A stretch of DNA of 64,000 nucleotides from Plasmopara viticola (Eukaryota > Oomycota > Peronosporomycetes > Peronosporales > Peronosporaceae). The notes below the pieces were generated by a model, which was not told where the DNA came from, did no database searches, and saw only the letters and a program-made list of their open reading frames with translations. Location of the stretch: contig MBPM02000035.1 in the NCBI GenBank assembly GCA_001695595.3, forward strand, positions 124,001-188,000, read 5' to 3'. Positions 46,141-58,920 of this stretch are shown one piece after another. How positions within the stretch are numbered: the stretch's first letter is position 1; every line of letters begins with the position of its first letter. A program made the position numbers and the translations under genes.

Positions 46141-49100
46141 GCGCGAAGCCCCCAAAATCAAGACCAAATCATCAATAAAGCACAAACAGCATTGGCGGTG
46201 AGTATAAGTGTTGAAATTACACCGCTGAATGCATGTTGAACAGGCGGATGGCGTCACAGTATCTTAAGTACGTCACAGTAAGTAGTAACGAAATGGGATG
46301 TCTAGAAAAATATATTCACTTCAGTTTTACCTTCTACTAAGCAATTTTACGATAAGCGGGCATTTACATATTTTGGTCTCATGTGTTATACGACTACTTT
46401 ATTTAGCACAAGCTTAAAATTTATGGTTTACTTTTGGTCATCTATAGAAAGATACTTTTGTACGAATAACGACAGAGGAATATTTTGCCATACATACAAA
46501 TGCCCCGATATCAACAGAAAGACCTTCTTTCTATTAAGCCAATAACAGTCTGATATTTCTGCTTTTGAGATTAACGGTTGCAAGGACTAAGAGAAAGAAC
46601 GTGAAGGCAAAGACGACAACACTCGATACAGTTTTTGGAGGACATAGTGACCGAAGCCACCAGCGGATCAGATAAAGCGCTATCTGATTCACCCATAGTC
46701 AAATACTGGTGCAGCTGACGTCGTGCGAAAGTTTCACTCACTGTCTGAGCAGCATGTCTTACTATGTCCTGACATGGGTACCCAGAGCCTGGGTCGAGCT
46801 AAGGGCTCATTTCCTTTGCAGGCCGCGAGGGCTCCTCAAAGGATGCCTTCTGTCTGCTTGAAGTGAGAGGAACTGTTTACAAGAGAAAATATTGTCCTAG
46901 AAAGACCTCTTGGTGACTATGTGCTTGCTTTTTGGCACCTCACCAATGTTTGTCCAAGGAGTTTACTCGGGGATGGTTTGAGCGGTTCTTAGCACTGTGT
47001 CATTACAATTCGATTGAAAACCTTTTTCTGGGAATCAAGGAGTCTTTATTAAACAAAAGAGCCCAAATCTGACTTCACAGAACAAAAATCTTTCTGTCCG
47101 TGAGCTTAAAGTACAAAATGCTCTCCTAGTAGGTCGGCGATGACTCACCTCTTGGCTCCGGCATGATGGCAAATTAAGCGCTGGGGGTTTTGGTTGCGGG
47201 GACGGGAATGACGTCACTCTTCTCATGTCCAACGCACAACCAAAAGATCTCGCCTAAACGGAGTATCCGCAGCACCTGACTCTAAATTCCACCAGCCTAT
47301 GGACAGTCATGTCGTAGCCGACCCAGCATCTTCCACAAGTTCTGTTGAGCGAAAAGCAGCACCTATTCAAAATGCTTTCGGCTTTCGTAAAATCTCCTCT
47401 GCTTCGCATCTTACTGCACATGAAACTGCTGTTAGCTTCGGCAGTCAAGAAGCATTACGAAGGCCGCTCCTATCTTGATCCTGCAACTTTCAGATAAAGA
47501 TTAGCAGGTTCTGCGCCTTTGAGTGAACGTACCCCATGGCTCGACTGGCAGCGTTTGACACTTTTGTTAAAAGGCCGATTACTTTAGCTACGTGAGCTAT
47601 ATACGCTTCACAGTCTGATCGACCGAAGCTTCTCTCAGTACCATGTTGCTTAACTTGTCAAGAAATCGCTATCCTCTGTCGTGGTCTTCAGGCTCAGCCG
47701 GTCGACAGTCTTATCTAAGCTTGGCTTTTCAGTCTTATGGGTACTAATGGCCAATTTGTGGTCGTCTGTACCTGTCTTTCCAAAAAGATCAAAAGCTGAA
47801 ACACTGTTTCGTAGAGGTACGAAGGTACCTCGATTTTCATGCGAGGCTCGAAAATGTGTGGTTCGTAATATGGCTTAATGCGCGCCACATAAATCGTCCT
47901 GTACGTCAACAACATCATGGAAAGGTTCGATGGCTTACGCCGACCCATATTTTTAGATCGTGAAGCAACTAATCAGCCGACGCTTTATTTTGTTTTCAAA
48001 TAATAGGCCTATGTTAATTTTAGTATTCAATACTTCATTCCACTTAAAAGCATATTTAATTTTTTCTCGCCGTGTTTGTCTTTTGTATTAATTCCGGTCG
48101 CATTCCTCTTTGAATTATTTAGTTTTTTTGAAGTCGGAGGATTTGCACAAAAAAAATTTTTGTTTGAAAACATAAAATCGAAACGTTTGTGATTAATCTC
48201 ACCAACCCATATAATTTTAGTTAGCGGGACTCTAGGAAGTCCAACGCTACTTATATGAAAAGGCGTTGAGCTCGTTGCAACACCGAATACAACGTCGAGT
48301 GTAAAGCGATCAATTAAAATTTTGTCGGCTCACAAACTCGACGCCTCAGTGCACATGGTGCGACGTGTGTGTCCCAGCACACGGTTGAAACTTTTTGTAT
48401 GACCATCTGTTTGGCGATCGTCGGTTATTGACATCAGCATGCGGGCTTAAAGTACTTAAAGTGCATTCGCCAGAAGGCAGCAATAAATTGCGGAGCTCGT
48501 TCGACGCCATTGTGTTCAGAAAGCCATGACATTAAACACCGTATCTATGAACAACTTTACTATTTGCTTTTCACATATGCTGGATGGATCGGGAACTTAA
48601 CGCCTCATCTTGATCAGGCGCCACACAAACACTTCTAAGCCCGTGTTCTCACTAAATTATGGCAAGCCAAAGCCGATCGAGGCCTATAGACTTCTAATAC
48701 TAGCAGCCTCGGTGATAGAGCTGAGGTGAAAGTCACAGGTTTGATCCTCTGCATACGTTGGGCCACCAAACGTGTGAAGACAGAAAGAAATTGTTTTCTT
48801 AATTCCCGCTTATTCTAGCAGGATGTGTTCCGAGAAGTATATCGTGCTTGTCAACGACTGATTCTGTCATATATACCGTGTAATGTAACGAACCCATTTG
48901 TTTATTCATAGCGATGCAACAACCGCTGTCGAGGGAATTTCAATTGTCTTCAACATCTTCGCCTGCGATAAGAACTTAAACTAAGGGCTTTAGACTGGCA
49001 TCTGTCCTCTATCAATAGTGTTGATGTTGGTCACCTCACAATCTGGTTTGCGTCGATTAGCGCAATGAATCTGCCAGGTGCGTGTTCGAAGCGGATGTTG

Positions 49101-51429
49101 ATTCCACGAAATATGACTTTCATCATTTTTTATCAGAAGGGCTTTAGACTGGCATCTGTCGTCTATCAATAGTGTTGATGTTGGTCACCTCACAATCTGG
49201 TTTGCGTCGATTAGCGCAATGAATCTGCCAGGTGCGTGTTCGAAGCGGATGTTGATTCCACGAAATATGACTTTCATCATTTTTTATCAGAAGCAATTGG
49301 TGAGGATTTATTGCCGCCCCTATATATTTCGAAAATGTGTATCGATTCCTATCAAATTTCAAGTTCAGGTGTAGCGTACGCTGCCTGTGGCAAATCCAGG
49401 CTTTCTTGATCGGACGGGATATTATACCGTCCTTAAAAAAGAGATTTTAAGCGTTCAAAATTGTCAGCTCTGATATATTTTCGACTCAGCTAAAAACCGT
49501 GTAGCTTGTAGTTATTCGAGTTCAATAAACTCTGGTACCTCTGGTACCACCTTTATTTGAAGCGCACTTGCCATCGCACACAATTAGTTGAAATGTTAGT
49601 TATCGATGTGAAAAAATCCGTCTTGTCAAGAAAAACAATTTTTTTCACCTTTACCAAAATTTAAGTGCAAATTATAAATCGAAACATCAGATGGTAAAAA
49701 TTTTGCTTAACGACTAATCAAAGGTTGTTTAGAATAATTTAGTGAAGCGATCGGCGAAAAAATCTGAAAGATGCTCATTCAATGAATTCCCGTTTCCATT
49801 TGTGAAAATGTCACCTGCTCTTGACAGTTTCCGCTACTCTTATGTGGTATTATTTTACCCACAGTGTCTAGCGGACCTATGCTATTTGCTTTCAAAATTT
49901 GCTACCAGCAGTTGGCGGCATTCTCTGCAGCTATAGGGCCCATATTTTGAGCTTTAGCTTAATTTCCACGGGAGCCAGTGCTTTTGGCGGAGCTTAGTTA
50001 TTTGCTAGTAAATGTTTTAAAGATGTTGTCACGTCTACTCTTCGTGGATATGTCATTACTTTTGAAAATTCTTATATATTGATGGCTTGCCAATACCCAT
50101 TCTCTCTTAAAGAAGCTATACGCACAGCAAAGAAAAATTGTACGACGTATCAAAATTGGATCGTTTGGCTAGCACTAATGGTGTTTCATTGCCGACCGAT
50201 TCAGGGCTTGAGTTTCTCTCGTCACTATTTATGCCCAAGATGTGTTTGTACTTGTTTAGTCAAGGACAAGAAATAAATACGGGCAATCGTGATTCTTAAA
50301 TTTGTAGCCAGGTCTATTTCACCACTAAAGACGTATAGAAAATTCGTGTTACCCGTCGAATAAAAACTGCTTTGTTTTTTGCCACTTTCTCGTCAAAAGC
50401 ATAGACAACCTATTTTGGTTGTCCGCAAACGCATGAAATTTCTTGATGAGCCAGATTCTATCAGGATTAATAGGTCATATTATAGCCACATTCGCTTGCG
50501 CGGATAAACAACGATTCTTCGCTCTTATTTCTCCTCGAAAGTTGTGAGCTCTCAGGGGCTACGCTTCCATGATATGCATTGACCACACAACTCTTGAACA
50601 AACTCATTCATCATTGATACTACTTATGTCTCGTTGGAAGAGGTTTGCTTGGCAGAAACCCTCCAATCGCAGGCTGGAAGCTTCGTATATATGTGCAAAA
50701 GAACAAGGAGAGTTGGACACCGATCAGACGTCGAAATTAAAGCTATACGTCTTTCGGATATTTCAACTTCCAAGCCGCGGCTTTCACGTCAGTCATAGCA
50801 GACTGGCAGCATGTTCCGCGGCTTCCACGTACGCGTAAAGGCTGCTGATGCGGCTGCAGCAGCATTTTGCGAATGCAAAATGCAAGGACAAACAGACTTG
50901 GTTTACTGGGTTGTTGATGTCCTGGGTACTGTTGATGATTGAGGACACTCTGCTTGGTCTCCTGGTGCTAGTTTTAATTGATCTTTCATGCCAATCTCAA
51001 TATTGTAAACCTGCTTTTTAGAACAATGGTCTTCTGTCGCGATCGTTGTCAAATTATCAGCTTTCATACGTGCAAATGTGCAAGGCTTTTTGCGATGCGA
51101 ATGTTCTATATCCTACAAAAGATGTAAATCCAATGGTGTTCGCTCCAGATCATTATTATAGCTTAGGGGCACTGCACAAAAGAGGTTAACGAAAAGGATA
51201 TAGAATGGTTTATCTTAGCTACTCGTCATTACTTAATACGAGCTGCCACTTTTAATTATTGTGAGGACAACAAGGCCAGACATCCTAATGGAATCAGAGA
51301 CATTACAATGCGTACGGGGGCTTCGTAAGATATAATAGTTGCTAAGAAATAGTAATAAAAAAATATTACAATGTGGTTACGCTGATACCTCGCAGAAACG
51401 TTGTGCATAAATTTTGTGAAATTAGTTCA
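46141..51429. other. Gene-poor stretch with tandem duplication
   Basis: No gene is supported. The start probably includes the 3' LTR of the Copia element. The clear structure is the tandem duplication at 48983-49290. The stretch 49300-51400 is AT-rich, with only short open frames that lack domains; the last part is the 5' flank of the SNARE gene. Confidence 0.45.
48983..49290 (+). repeat. Perfect-length 154-bp tandem duplication
   Basis: Copy 1 is 48983-49136 and copy 2 is 49137-49290. They are identical except for C at 49007 against G at 49161. Each begins AAGGGCTTTAGACTGGCATC and ends TTTTTTATCAG. The near-identity shows a recent event. A minus-strand ORF at 49362-49144 crosses copy 2 but has no recognisable content. 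Confidence 0.9.
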
Positions 51430-52229
51430 ATGCAAGTGGGCACGAGTCATACGCTGGACACGCTGTATCCGCAAGCTCGCAAGCTTCAGTTTGAGCTCAA
51501 GATGCAAATGAGCTACTTGGAATCGGGGCGTACAGGAGGCAAGACGAATGCTGAACTTCAGACCGAGGCGCGGGAAAACTTAAGCGGTTTAGAACAGCTC
51601 CTATGGCAGTTGGACTCTCTCGTGCAGATGAAAACCATACCTGCAGAACGAGATACGTGGACAAAGAAACTGCAGCAGCTGCGAAGCGAGACCTACGCTT
51701 TGGTCAGTACATTGGAGCAACATATATATAGTCTGAGTCGCCGCGACGTCGAAGCGCGAGAGCGCGAGAGTCTTATGAGCAGACGCAACACGGTACGGAA
51801 TGAACCTCTCTTCTTGATAATCAATTAAAAGATTATATTATGTATGAAGGGATTCGATAGTGGCAATGGTACAATGTACGCGGCGCAAGAATCGGAAAGT
51901 CTGCAGCGGTCTTCGCAAATGGTCTCGGACCTCACAAGTTTATCACAGTCCATTTTGGGCGATCTAAGTGAGCAACGCAACCGCATGAAAGTACGTGGGC
52001 ATAGGTACCTTATACAGAAAAGAAGACGCTCACATGTTTGTCGTGTGTCCATTTGCTACAGAACGTGCGCACCAAGTTGCTCGATATTGCAAATAGATTA
52101 GGACTGTCGAGCTCCTTGCTGCGGGTGATTGAAAGGAGAGATACGGTCGACTTTTGGATCGTGGGTGGAGGCATGATTGTAACACTGGTGTTCCTGTACG
52201 TGTGTTATTCCTACGCGGCGCAGAGCTAG
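51430..52229 (+). CDS. GOSR2: Membrin/Bos1 Golgi Qb-SNARE
   Basis: Three exons, 51430-51792, 51850-51990 and 52062-52229, join in phase 0 across introns of 57 and 71 bases to give 223 residues (212 in human). The frame opens upstream at GTG, but the first ATG (MQVGTSHTLDTLYPQ) matches the usual short N-terminus. The order is an N-terminal three-helix region with LQFELKMQMSYLES, a linker, then the SNARE motif. The central zero-layer Gln lies in DLSEQRNRMK, followed by the highly conserved KLLDIANRLGLSSSLLRVIERR. The protein ends in a C-terminal membrane anchor, WIVGGGMIVTLVFLYVCYS. Membrin acts in ER-to-Golgi vesicle fusion as the Qb-SNARE. Its 3' end faces that of the PRP4 kinase gene, 248 bases away. 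One acceptor is AAG rather than CAG. Confidence 0.93.
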
Positions 52230-52477
52230 GCTGAGTAGCTTGACAATGGTATGATTGAAAATTGTTTTCATAAAGTTGCTGTCAATTACATACAATATAC
52301 GATACTATGCCGATATTACAAGGTCCAGCTTATGTCCGACTTTCACAAATTGTACAAACGCCTTCTTCCTCCTTCAGCCTCAACGATGATTTATTTCGTT
52401 TTACTATCACCGAGAAGCAATATATGACGACTAAAAAGTGTAAAGGATAGCTCGCAAAACCAAGCTACAGGTTTGCA

Positions 52478-54645
52478 TCACGAACCCTTCACAAACGGAT
52501 GCGCAAGTGCCTCTTTCACGGAAATCCGCTTTAATGGGTCAAGCGAGAGCATCCGATCCAGCAAGCTGCGAAGCTCCAGTACCTGCTTTCGTTCGTCTGT
52601 AGTGCTTTTTGCTGCCAGCAAGTTACTCGCAAGATCGCTTTTGGTCTTGATCGTATCCATCAAGCGCAAAATAGGCTTACCTTTAGTACGACACAACGAG
52701 TACAATCCAATGTAAGCGTCAGTTGAGAATTCCACGATTCTTACAAAAAAGCTACGACTCACCTGTTACGCGATCGCTTTCCCGACTGCAGAATTTGAGA
52801 TCTTCAGTAAAGTGCGGTTCCATCTCAAATTGTTCTATGTAGGCCTGACGATGTTTCTTAATCAACTTGTTCGGAATCTTGCCCTTGAGCTCCATAAAAA
52901 ATTTGAGCATTTCATTATTCGTGCTCCCTGGAAACAGAACTTTGCCAGTGAACATCTCGTACAAACAACAACCGACAGACCACATATCTACCGCTTTGTC
53001 GTAGGCGAGGCCTAACACGATCTCGGGTGCACGGTAAAACCGACTCACAAGATACGGCGTCGAGTCTTGCTTTCCTTCGTCCGTTTTGAACGCAGACCCA
53101 AAGTCGCACAACTTGATAGTCGTTTGCTTTGCATCGAGCAACATATTGTCTGGCTTTATATCTGACACCACAACGTTTTGAACATTAGCACCTCGTTCCA
53201 AAGTAATTCTAATGTATCTTACCAGCATGAATGATACAGCACGATTCGAGATGATTGAGTGCAATGAGCAAATGTTTGCTAAACACACGAACGGCTTGAA
53301 TTGAAATGCCACCTTTGCCACCAAATTTCTTCATAGCTTCACGAACGTTCATCTCCATTGGCTCAAAAACCATCGCAACATGATTTCGATGAGTGAACGA
53401 GTCAAGTAATTTAATACAGTGTTTCTTGTTCCGTGGGTCTCGCTCGCCCAATTCCTTTAAGACTTTGAGCTCAATTTGCGCTGCATCTCGCATGACGTCA
53501 TGATTTCGAATAAGTTTAATTGCAACAACATTAAGCATCGAGTTACTGCCTTCGGAATTCAGCGAATTAATACATTGACAGCGGAGAACTGTCGAAAAGA
53601 CACCTTTACCCACAGCACCAAGCACACGATACTTGCCATCGAGGATCTCACCAATTGTCGTGGAATAGTACCCTTCAGCATCGTCGCAATTCGACTGTAA
53701 ATTCACTTCGGTGACCGCTACGGCAGCAACGTTACTGTGATCCAAATCATCCGTGTGATCGTCCAGAGCTGCCATGGAAAACATGTCAAAGTCTTCGGTA
53801 GCAGCTACAAGCTTCACAGGCGACAAGCTAGCCTTCTGTGGCAACGGTTGTACTTCTACCGGCTTTGTTTCCAAAGACTTTTTCAAAAGTTCCAGCTCTT
53901 TTGACTCGTTGATGACTGAGGTCATCCGGGTTGGAGCGACGGGTACACTCGATTCGTTCTTTTTAATCACGGCAATGGTACTTCTAGCGTCAGCAAGTGC
54001 CTTAAGTATATCCGCTTTGATCGAACTGACATTAAGTGCTGGCTTAGGCATTGCCTGCTCTGGCTCGGCCTTCGAGACAGTTCCAATTACGCTAATCGCT
54101 TGTTTTTTCTCGTCGACAGGAGAGTCCGTATCCTTGCTTTCTAGCACCAAGACTTTGGTCATCGTTTCTGTCATCTGTGCCTCTTTCTGCTGAGATTCCG
54201 ACGCACTCTCAATACACTTGACTTCGGTCGAATCAGATTCGATTGCTTTCTCATCGATTGCCACCTCTATGGTCTCGGATTTTTGCGAGGAATGAGCAGT
54301 AGACGTTGTGGACAATTTCTTGATAGTCTGGGTCTTCTCCTTCGCTTTTGGTACTAATTTAGACTTGGATTGCGAGCGTGATCGATGCTTTACACGCTTA
54401 TCACTATCGTTTCGACGACGACGCTTGTGGCGCTCTCCAGAGCGCGAACGAGCACGCCGATGACGGCGATGACGGCTGGAACGTCGCGACCGCTCTCGAC
54501 TGTGGCTACGACTCGCACTCCGCCGTCTCGAAGAGCGATGGTGGGAGGAATGACGAGAGCGGGATGCAGACGGTGAGCGACAATGGGATCGATGCGCGCG
54601 GCGATCAGTTGAATGGTTCGAAGAGCGGTGGGAGCCCGCCACCAT
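52478..54645 (-). CDS. PRPF4B: PRP4 kinase, spliceosome-associated
   Basis: Three exons, 54645-53223, 53161-52763 and 52680-52478, are joined by phase-1 introns of 61 and 82 bases, giving 674 residues. Residues 1-100 are an RS-like domain (SRSRHSSHHRSSRRRSASRS). A Ser/Glu-rich linker leads to the kinase at about 336-670: GAVGKGVFSTVLR (Gly loop), VAIK (K377), HADIKPDN (catalytic Asp 475), DFGSA (Asp 494), SRFYRAPE and a C-terminal LDPLKRIS. The HADIKPDN form, rather than HRDLKPEN, is typical of PRP4. It phosphorylates PRP31/PRP6-class proteins during activation of the spliceosomal B complex in the nucleus. The first intron splits the codon of the catalytic Asp. Exon 2 of the kinase has no start codon, so unspliced frames look like separate genes. 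The protein is shorter than human PRPF4B because the N-terminal RS region is reduced. Confidence 0.95.
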
Positions 54646-56612
54646 GCTGCTTGATTTAAGTTATAGTATTGTTTGAAGGTTGTAACGATAATAAATTCTT
54701 ATACTTGGCTTGCACGGAATTATGGAAATAATTGAGTCTCTTATTAGAAATTAGCGGTAGGACCAAACGATATCCGTCGGACGCGCAATTCACGCTGCTC
54801 GAAGACTTGTTAGCTTATACCTCCTGAGTTGGCGACTATCAAAGAGCATTGTTCCTTCTGGTGTAGTTTGAGCTCGGCCAGTGCTCACACTTCCTTGCCT
54901 GTAAACAATGTAGGCGCGGATTGTAAATACAAACTCACAAATTAAAGAGTTGACGGCCTTAATTACTGAAGCGCCATTTTCCAGGCAAGTAAAGGTGACT
55001 GTGTTCGTAGACAGCGTATGGGCAAAATTTGTACTTGTGTTTAGCAGGCAAGAGACGAATCCGGTTGCTACTCATGGGGAATCAGCCTCAGAAAGACATG
55101 CTCCTCTGAAATGCCGTAGTCTATCGACCTACAAAATGAAGCTTTTGGGACCACTGACTTAAGCCCGGTCCCAGCGAATTTAAGCACTACTAAAATAAGC
55201 AACGTCGGCTGCTCAAGCTGCGACAATCAAAGGAATACGAACTATGCCTGACCCGGTATATTCCGACGATATGGACCTTCGTCTCTTCTAAGGGCTCTGT
55301 AGATTCGCTGGCAGCGCTGGCAGAAGATTCGCCCTTAGAGCCACAAAAATGCACACTCCTACCACAATAGTTGTGTGATTGACGCGCATTACAAATTCTT
55401 GGCCCCTGAGAGCTTGAAAGTTCTTGATGGAGAAGTCATTAGCAATGAACAGTTGTACACGCAAGCGTACAACACACGCCGGTAAACAATTGTGGATGAC
55501 CAAAATATGTTGACAAATGCTCAAAAGAAAGAAACTGAAATCAAGCAGTTTATGTTTGATTGACCAATGCAAAATATTGGGCAATCCTAAAGTAAAAACC
55601 TGCGACTAGATTTAAGAATTTAGCAGTAAGAAGTCATTTATCGTCATCGATGTATACAAGTATGCCTTATTGAGTAAGGATACACCAATGCCTTTAAGCA
55701 TCATGCTTTACTCGTGCCTTTCATTCGTCGATAAGCGACAAGCCGCTCTACGTGAACGACTAGCCCTCGAGCTTCGTTAACGCCACCAAATTGCGGGATA
55801 AGACCTGACGGTATTCGCCAAGCAGTTTGCTCGCTCAATGCGTCAGCTAGTAAAGGACATGGTGCCTGCGAGACCTCGTGTCTTATAACAAAAAGGTTGA
55901 AAGCGCAAAATGACAATGACTTCAATGGGCTCATTCAAAAAGCCAATTCTTTTAATAAAGCGCCCTAATCACGCCAACAATGCACTTATCCAAGATAAGC
56001 GTGAAGATCAATCGTGCGCATGCACCAAAGCACTGTTCGCAAGTAATCGAAGTAGTTTTTTATTATTAACGTAGTAAGCGCAATTATAGACAAAATGTCA
56101 TTAAAGTATGTCAATGCATACGTCGTGAAGGATTCATTAGACTTTTGAGAGCCCTTTGAAAATGACATAACACTCTAACAGCATACCATTTGAAATAGTA
56201 GACCGTGGTCAATGGTATGTCACTCTTTCGCATCAATGTACAGCACACTGATTCCAGCATGCTGTATATTTATCATCCCGCTCGGTTGCAATGTGACGCA
56301 TTTTTTACATATATTGGCAAATGTAAAGTCGCATTTACTTTTGCAAGTTCACAATGTGCCGATTGCCATTTGACTTTCTACAACCAATTGTTGGTGAAAA
56401 GTGGAGAGACTTTTTTTCTTACTGTCACCTCGTACTTTGCAAACAAAATGAGTCGATGACGCTGCAGTAAATATTAATGCTGTGTCACGAAAAATTTAGT
56501 TCCCGGTACAAAATTCACGAAATGCAGGTGGTAACACTGAATGCGCGTCTCGTGAGACCCTATCCTGTTATTTCTCTATCAAAGAAAACAAAATACAATA
56601 AATTTTTAAGGA

Positions 56613-56867
56613 TCAAACTAACTCTGCCTTCTTAGCGTCTTGCAAGGCCGCTTCATCGAGTAGTGATGCGAGCTTTGGTCGACCATGCCGCGCCAGATAT
56701 ACAGCGAACGCTGTCCACGTGAGCGAGCTGAGTGCCAATCTACATTCCATTGGCAGGGCGGTGCCCTTGATGATTTTTCCTCGAGCCAGCCATACCTTGC
56801 ATGCTATGCAGCAAATACCGCCTATGACGAGTATACCCCCGACACATAATGTGCAATTCACGTGCAT
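56613..56867 (-). CDS. Hypothetical two-helix membrane protein
   Basis: An 84-residue ORF starts at an ATG (MHVNCTLCVGGILVIGG; one TTG precedes it). It has a hydrophobic segment at about residues 6-26 and a second, weaker one at about 45-58 (LALSSLTWTAFAVYLA). The end, LLDEAALQDAKKAELV, is polar and helical, as in a real C-terminus. Size and topology recall small mitochondrial or ER membrane proteins of the TMEM14 type, but no diagnostic motif is present. Extra 5' exons are possible. Its neighbours are repeats, so a chance frame cannot be excluded. Confidence 0.35.
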   Translation of the reverse strand: MHVNCTLCVGGILVIGGICCIACKVWLARGKIIKGTALPMECRLALSSLTWTAFAVYLARHGRPKLASLLDEAALQDAKKAELV

Positions 56868-57479
56868 CAACTGTGTCTCGCTCTCGAGGTCTTAAATGTA
56901 AAACCAGTATGTTGTTCACGGCATGTATTAAGGGCTGCATTCTACAATTACGAATTGGTAGTTTGTATGCCACTCCACGATCAGTAATAGGGACCACAAT
57001 CTTGCTGCCTTGAATTGAAGATAGCCATGTCAATCAATGAGCGTAACAAGCCCCGCTCAAGGATTTCAAGCGCATTGCTTCGCACAATACTGACTTGCTT
57101 TTAAGAGATAGAAAGGTTCTCGACCTATGTACACTTATCGCATGAAACTTTACCGCCGCAAATGTCGGATGTTACTTCAGACAGACTATTGGCGGTTGCA
57201 TGTACGCTGGCTCACAGCTCGGAGCTTCATCAGTATAGCTGAAATCTACGGAGACCAAACGTCCTTGCTTTTTTGGCCTCTTTTTACTTAAGCCGATCTA
57301 TCCGAAATTCAACATGGCATCTAATGTCACTTTTACGGCCGCCTTCAAAAGTTTAAGTGCAAATAGACCACCCCTATTCAGGCCGCTTTCGTAAAGACGG
57401 TGATAACCACATCATCTGAGAAAAAGTTGCTGGCCTTGACAAGGAGTAGAATTCGTCAGCCAGTCGAAAAATTACATCT

Positions 57480-57722
57480 TAGAAAAAGATGAACACGACA
57501 GAATGGTTAAAGGTCATGATGTTTAATAACAAGAATTTTTTGATAGCTGGGGAGACAGAAACTGTCAGTGGAATTTGATAGATCTCGTAGCAAAGGATCT
57601 GTATAATAATTCAATTACTATCGTCTTCAAGACCAAACTGCGCCCGCACTTCATTGGCTCACTTATATGCTCAGGCTTAATCTCAACGCTTGACTTTCTG
57701 GAAGAAAAAGAGGACATCTAGT
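57480..57722 (+). mobile_element. Ty3/Gypsy integrase C-terminal remnant
   Basis: A plus-strand stretch reads LVAKDLYNNSITIVFKTKLR then PHFIGSLI, matching the end of oomycete Gypsy pol. There, a L-x-AKNL motif is followed by VFKTKLRPRFIGPF before the chromodomain-like tail. Stops flank it on both sides, so only a fragment remains. Boundaries are approximate. Confidence 0.6.
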
Positions 57723-58714
57723 AATCTGGGCTTTAATAAGCCGTAAAAGGACCGGAGTCAGGTTAACGTGAAAACGTTGGCACTAGGCCATAAACAGACG
57801 CATACCCATCAGTTGGACCAAATTGATTTGAGCGTTAAAAAGCAAGCTGATATTATAGCATTGTGTGGCGCACTGCATGGTCTTCACTTAAGTGTCGCCC
57901 GCAACCTAAGTCTGGTGGACGAAACGTATAAGCCATCAAACCGTTGTGTCGATGATCTCATCTGTCATTGCTAAAAAACGTGAGTGCAGTAGCTTAAAGT
58001 AAATTCGTCAGGTTTCGTTCGACTGTCTCTTAAGCCTTAAGTGCGTAATCATAATGTTCGCGGGCAAGTCACTCGGCTTTTGCCTTTAAAACAGAGAGTG
58101 TCTTTTCGATAGCCTTCAAAAGTTTGTCAAAACTGCCGCAATGCTGCAGATGATTTTTGATGTAGTCACCAGCAGCTCGGCAAGACTGCACCTTCCGTCG
58201 CTAAGCCTAAGTGCGCAGAGGCCATGGACAGGTCTCATCGTGATATATTTGATACGCGATGCGAAAGTAGTGCTGAAGTTTTCACCGAACATAAGTCGCA
58301 AGATGACCGCTCGATGGTATTCAGTGATGAGACTTAGCCAGCCGTATTTGTGTCAAAGGTACTGTACATATGCGAGGGAGTGCGATCTATGGATGATCGA
58401 GTCGACATCGGGCGGAAAAGCGGGCTTGCGCAGATGTGCTGTGCAAGGCATGGACATGGTGAGCCTAGCTAATGACGTTATATGGTTTTTGCATCAGAAC
58501 CTGTCGATGCACTATGCGCAACCGACGAGATAAATAGTTGACCTTGAGCTTTGATTTTGAGATGAGTTTCAAGTCCCATTTCGTTCGCTATGTAGGCTTC
58601 CGAGCAGCGGCACAAGTCACAACGAGGATGTCAAATATCCAAAACTCTTTAACGGAAAGCTTTAATTTCATGAACTTGTGAAAGTCTTGACTGGGGGAGT
58701 ATAATGGATAAACA

Positions 58715-58920
58715 CAAGCTAGGTGTGTGTGTCACACAAATTAATAACGCTACCACACTGTGCGACGCGAGTCGAGTGATGCTTCGAATATCAACAAGAA
58801 GGCAGAACTTAGTACTGAAGAGCTAGCATAAAAACTGTTCAATGACCAATGATCCCTGCTTGAAGCTTGTTAGCAGAAGTTACTATGCTATTATTATATT
58901 TAAATAAAGTTCTGCTTACA
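58715..58920 (+). repeat. Dispersed LTR-like repeat, copy 2
   Basis: This is the better-preserved partner of 19160-19280, sharing the CTGTGCGACGCGAGTCGAGTGATG block. A purine run, CTGGGGGAG, lies about 20 bases upstream, as a polypurine tract would. An AT-rich ATTATATTTAAATAAAGTT element lies near the possible end. An old solo LTR or truncated 3' end is likely. Confidence 0.4.

Noticed and set aside
48700..48765. tRNA-like bases, GGTTTGATCCTC near a GAGC-like stretch
   Set aside because: The T-arm resemblance is not matched by a D-arm, anticodon arm and acceptor stem in the right order; at most a degraded fragment.
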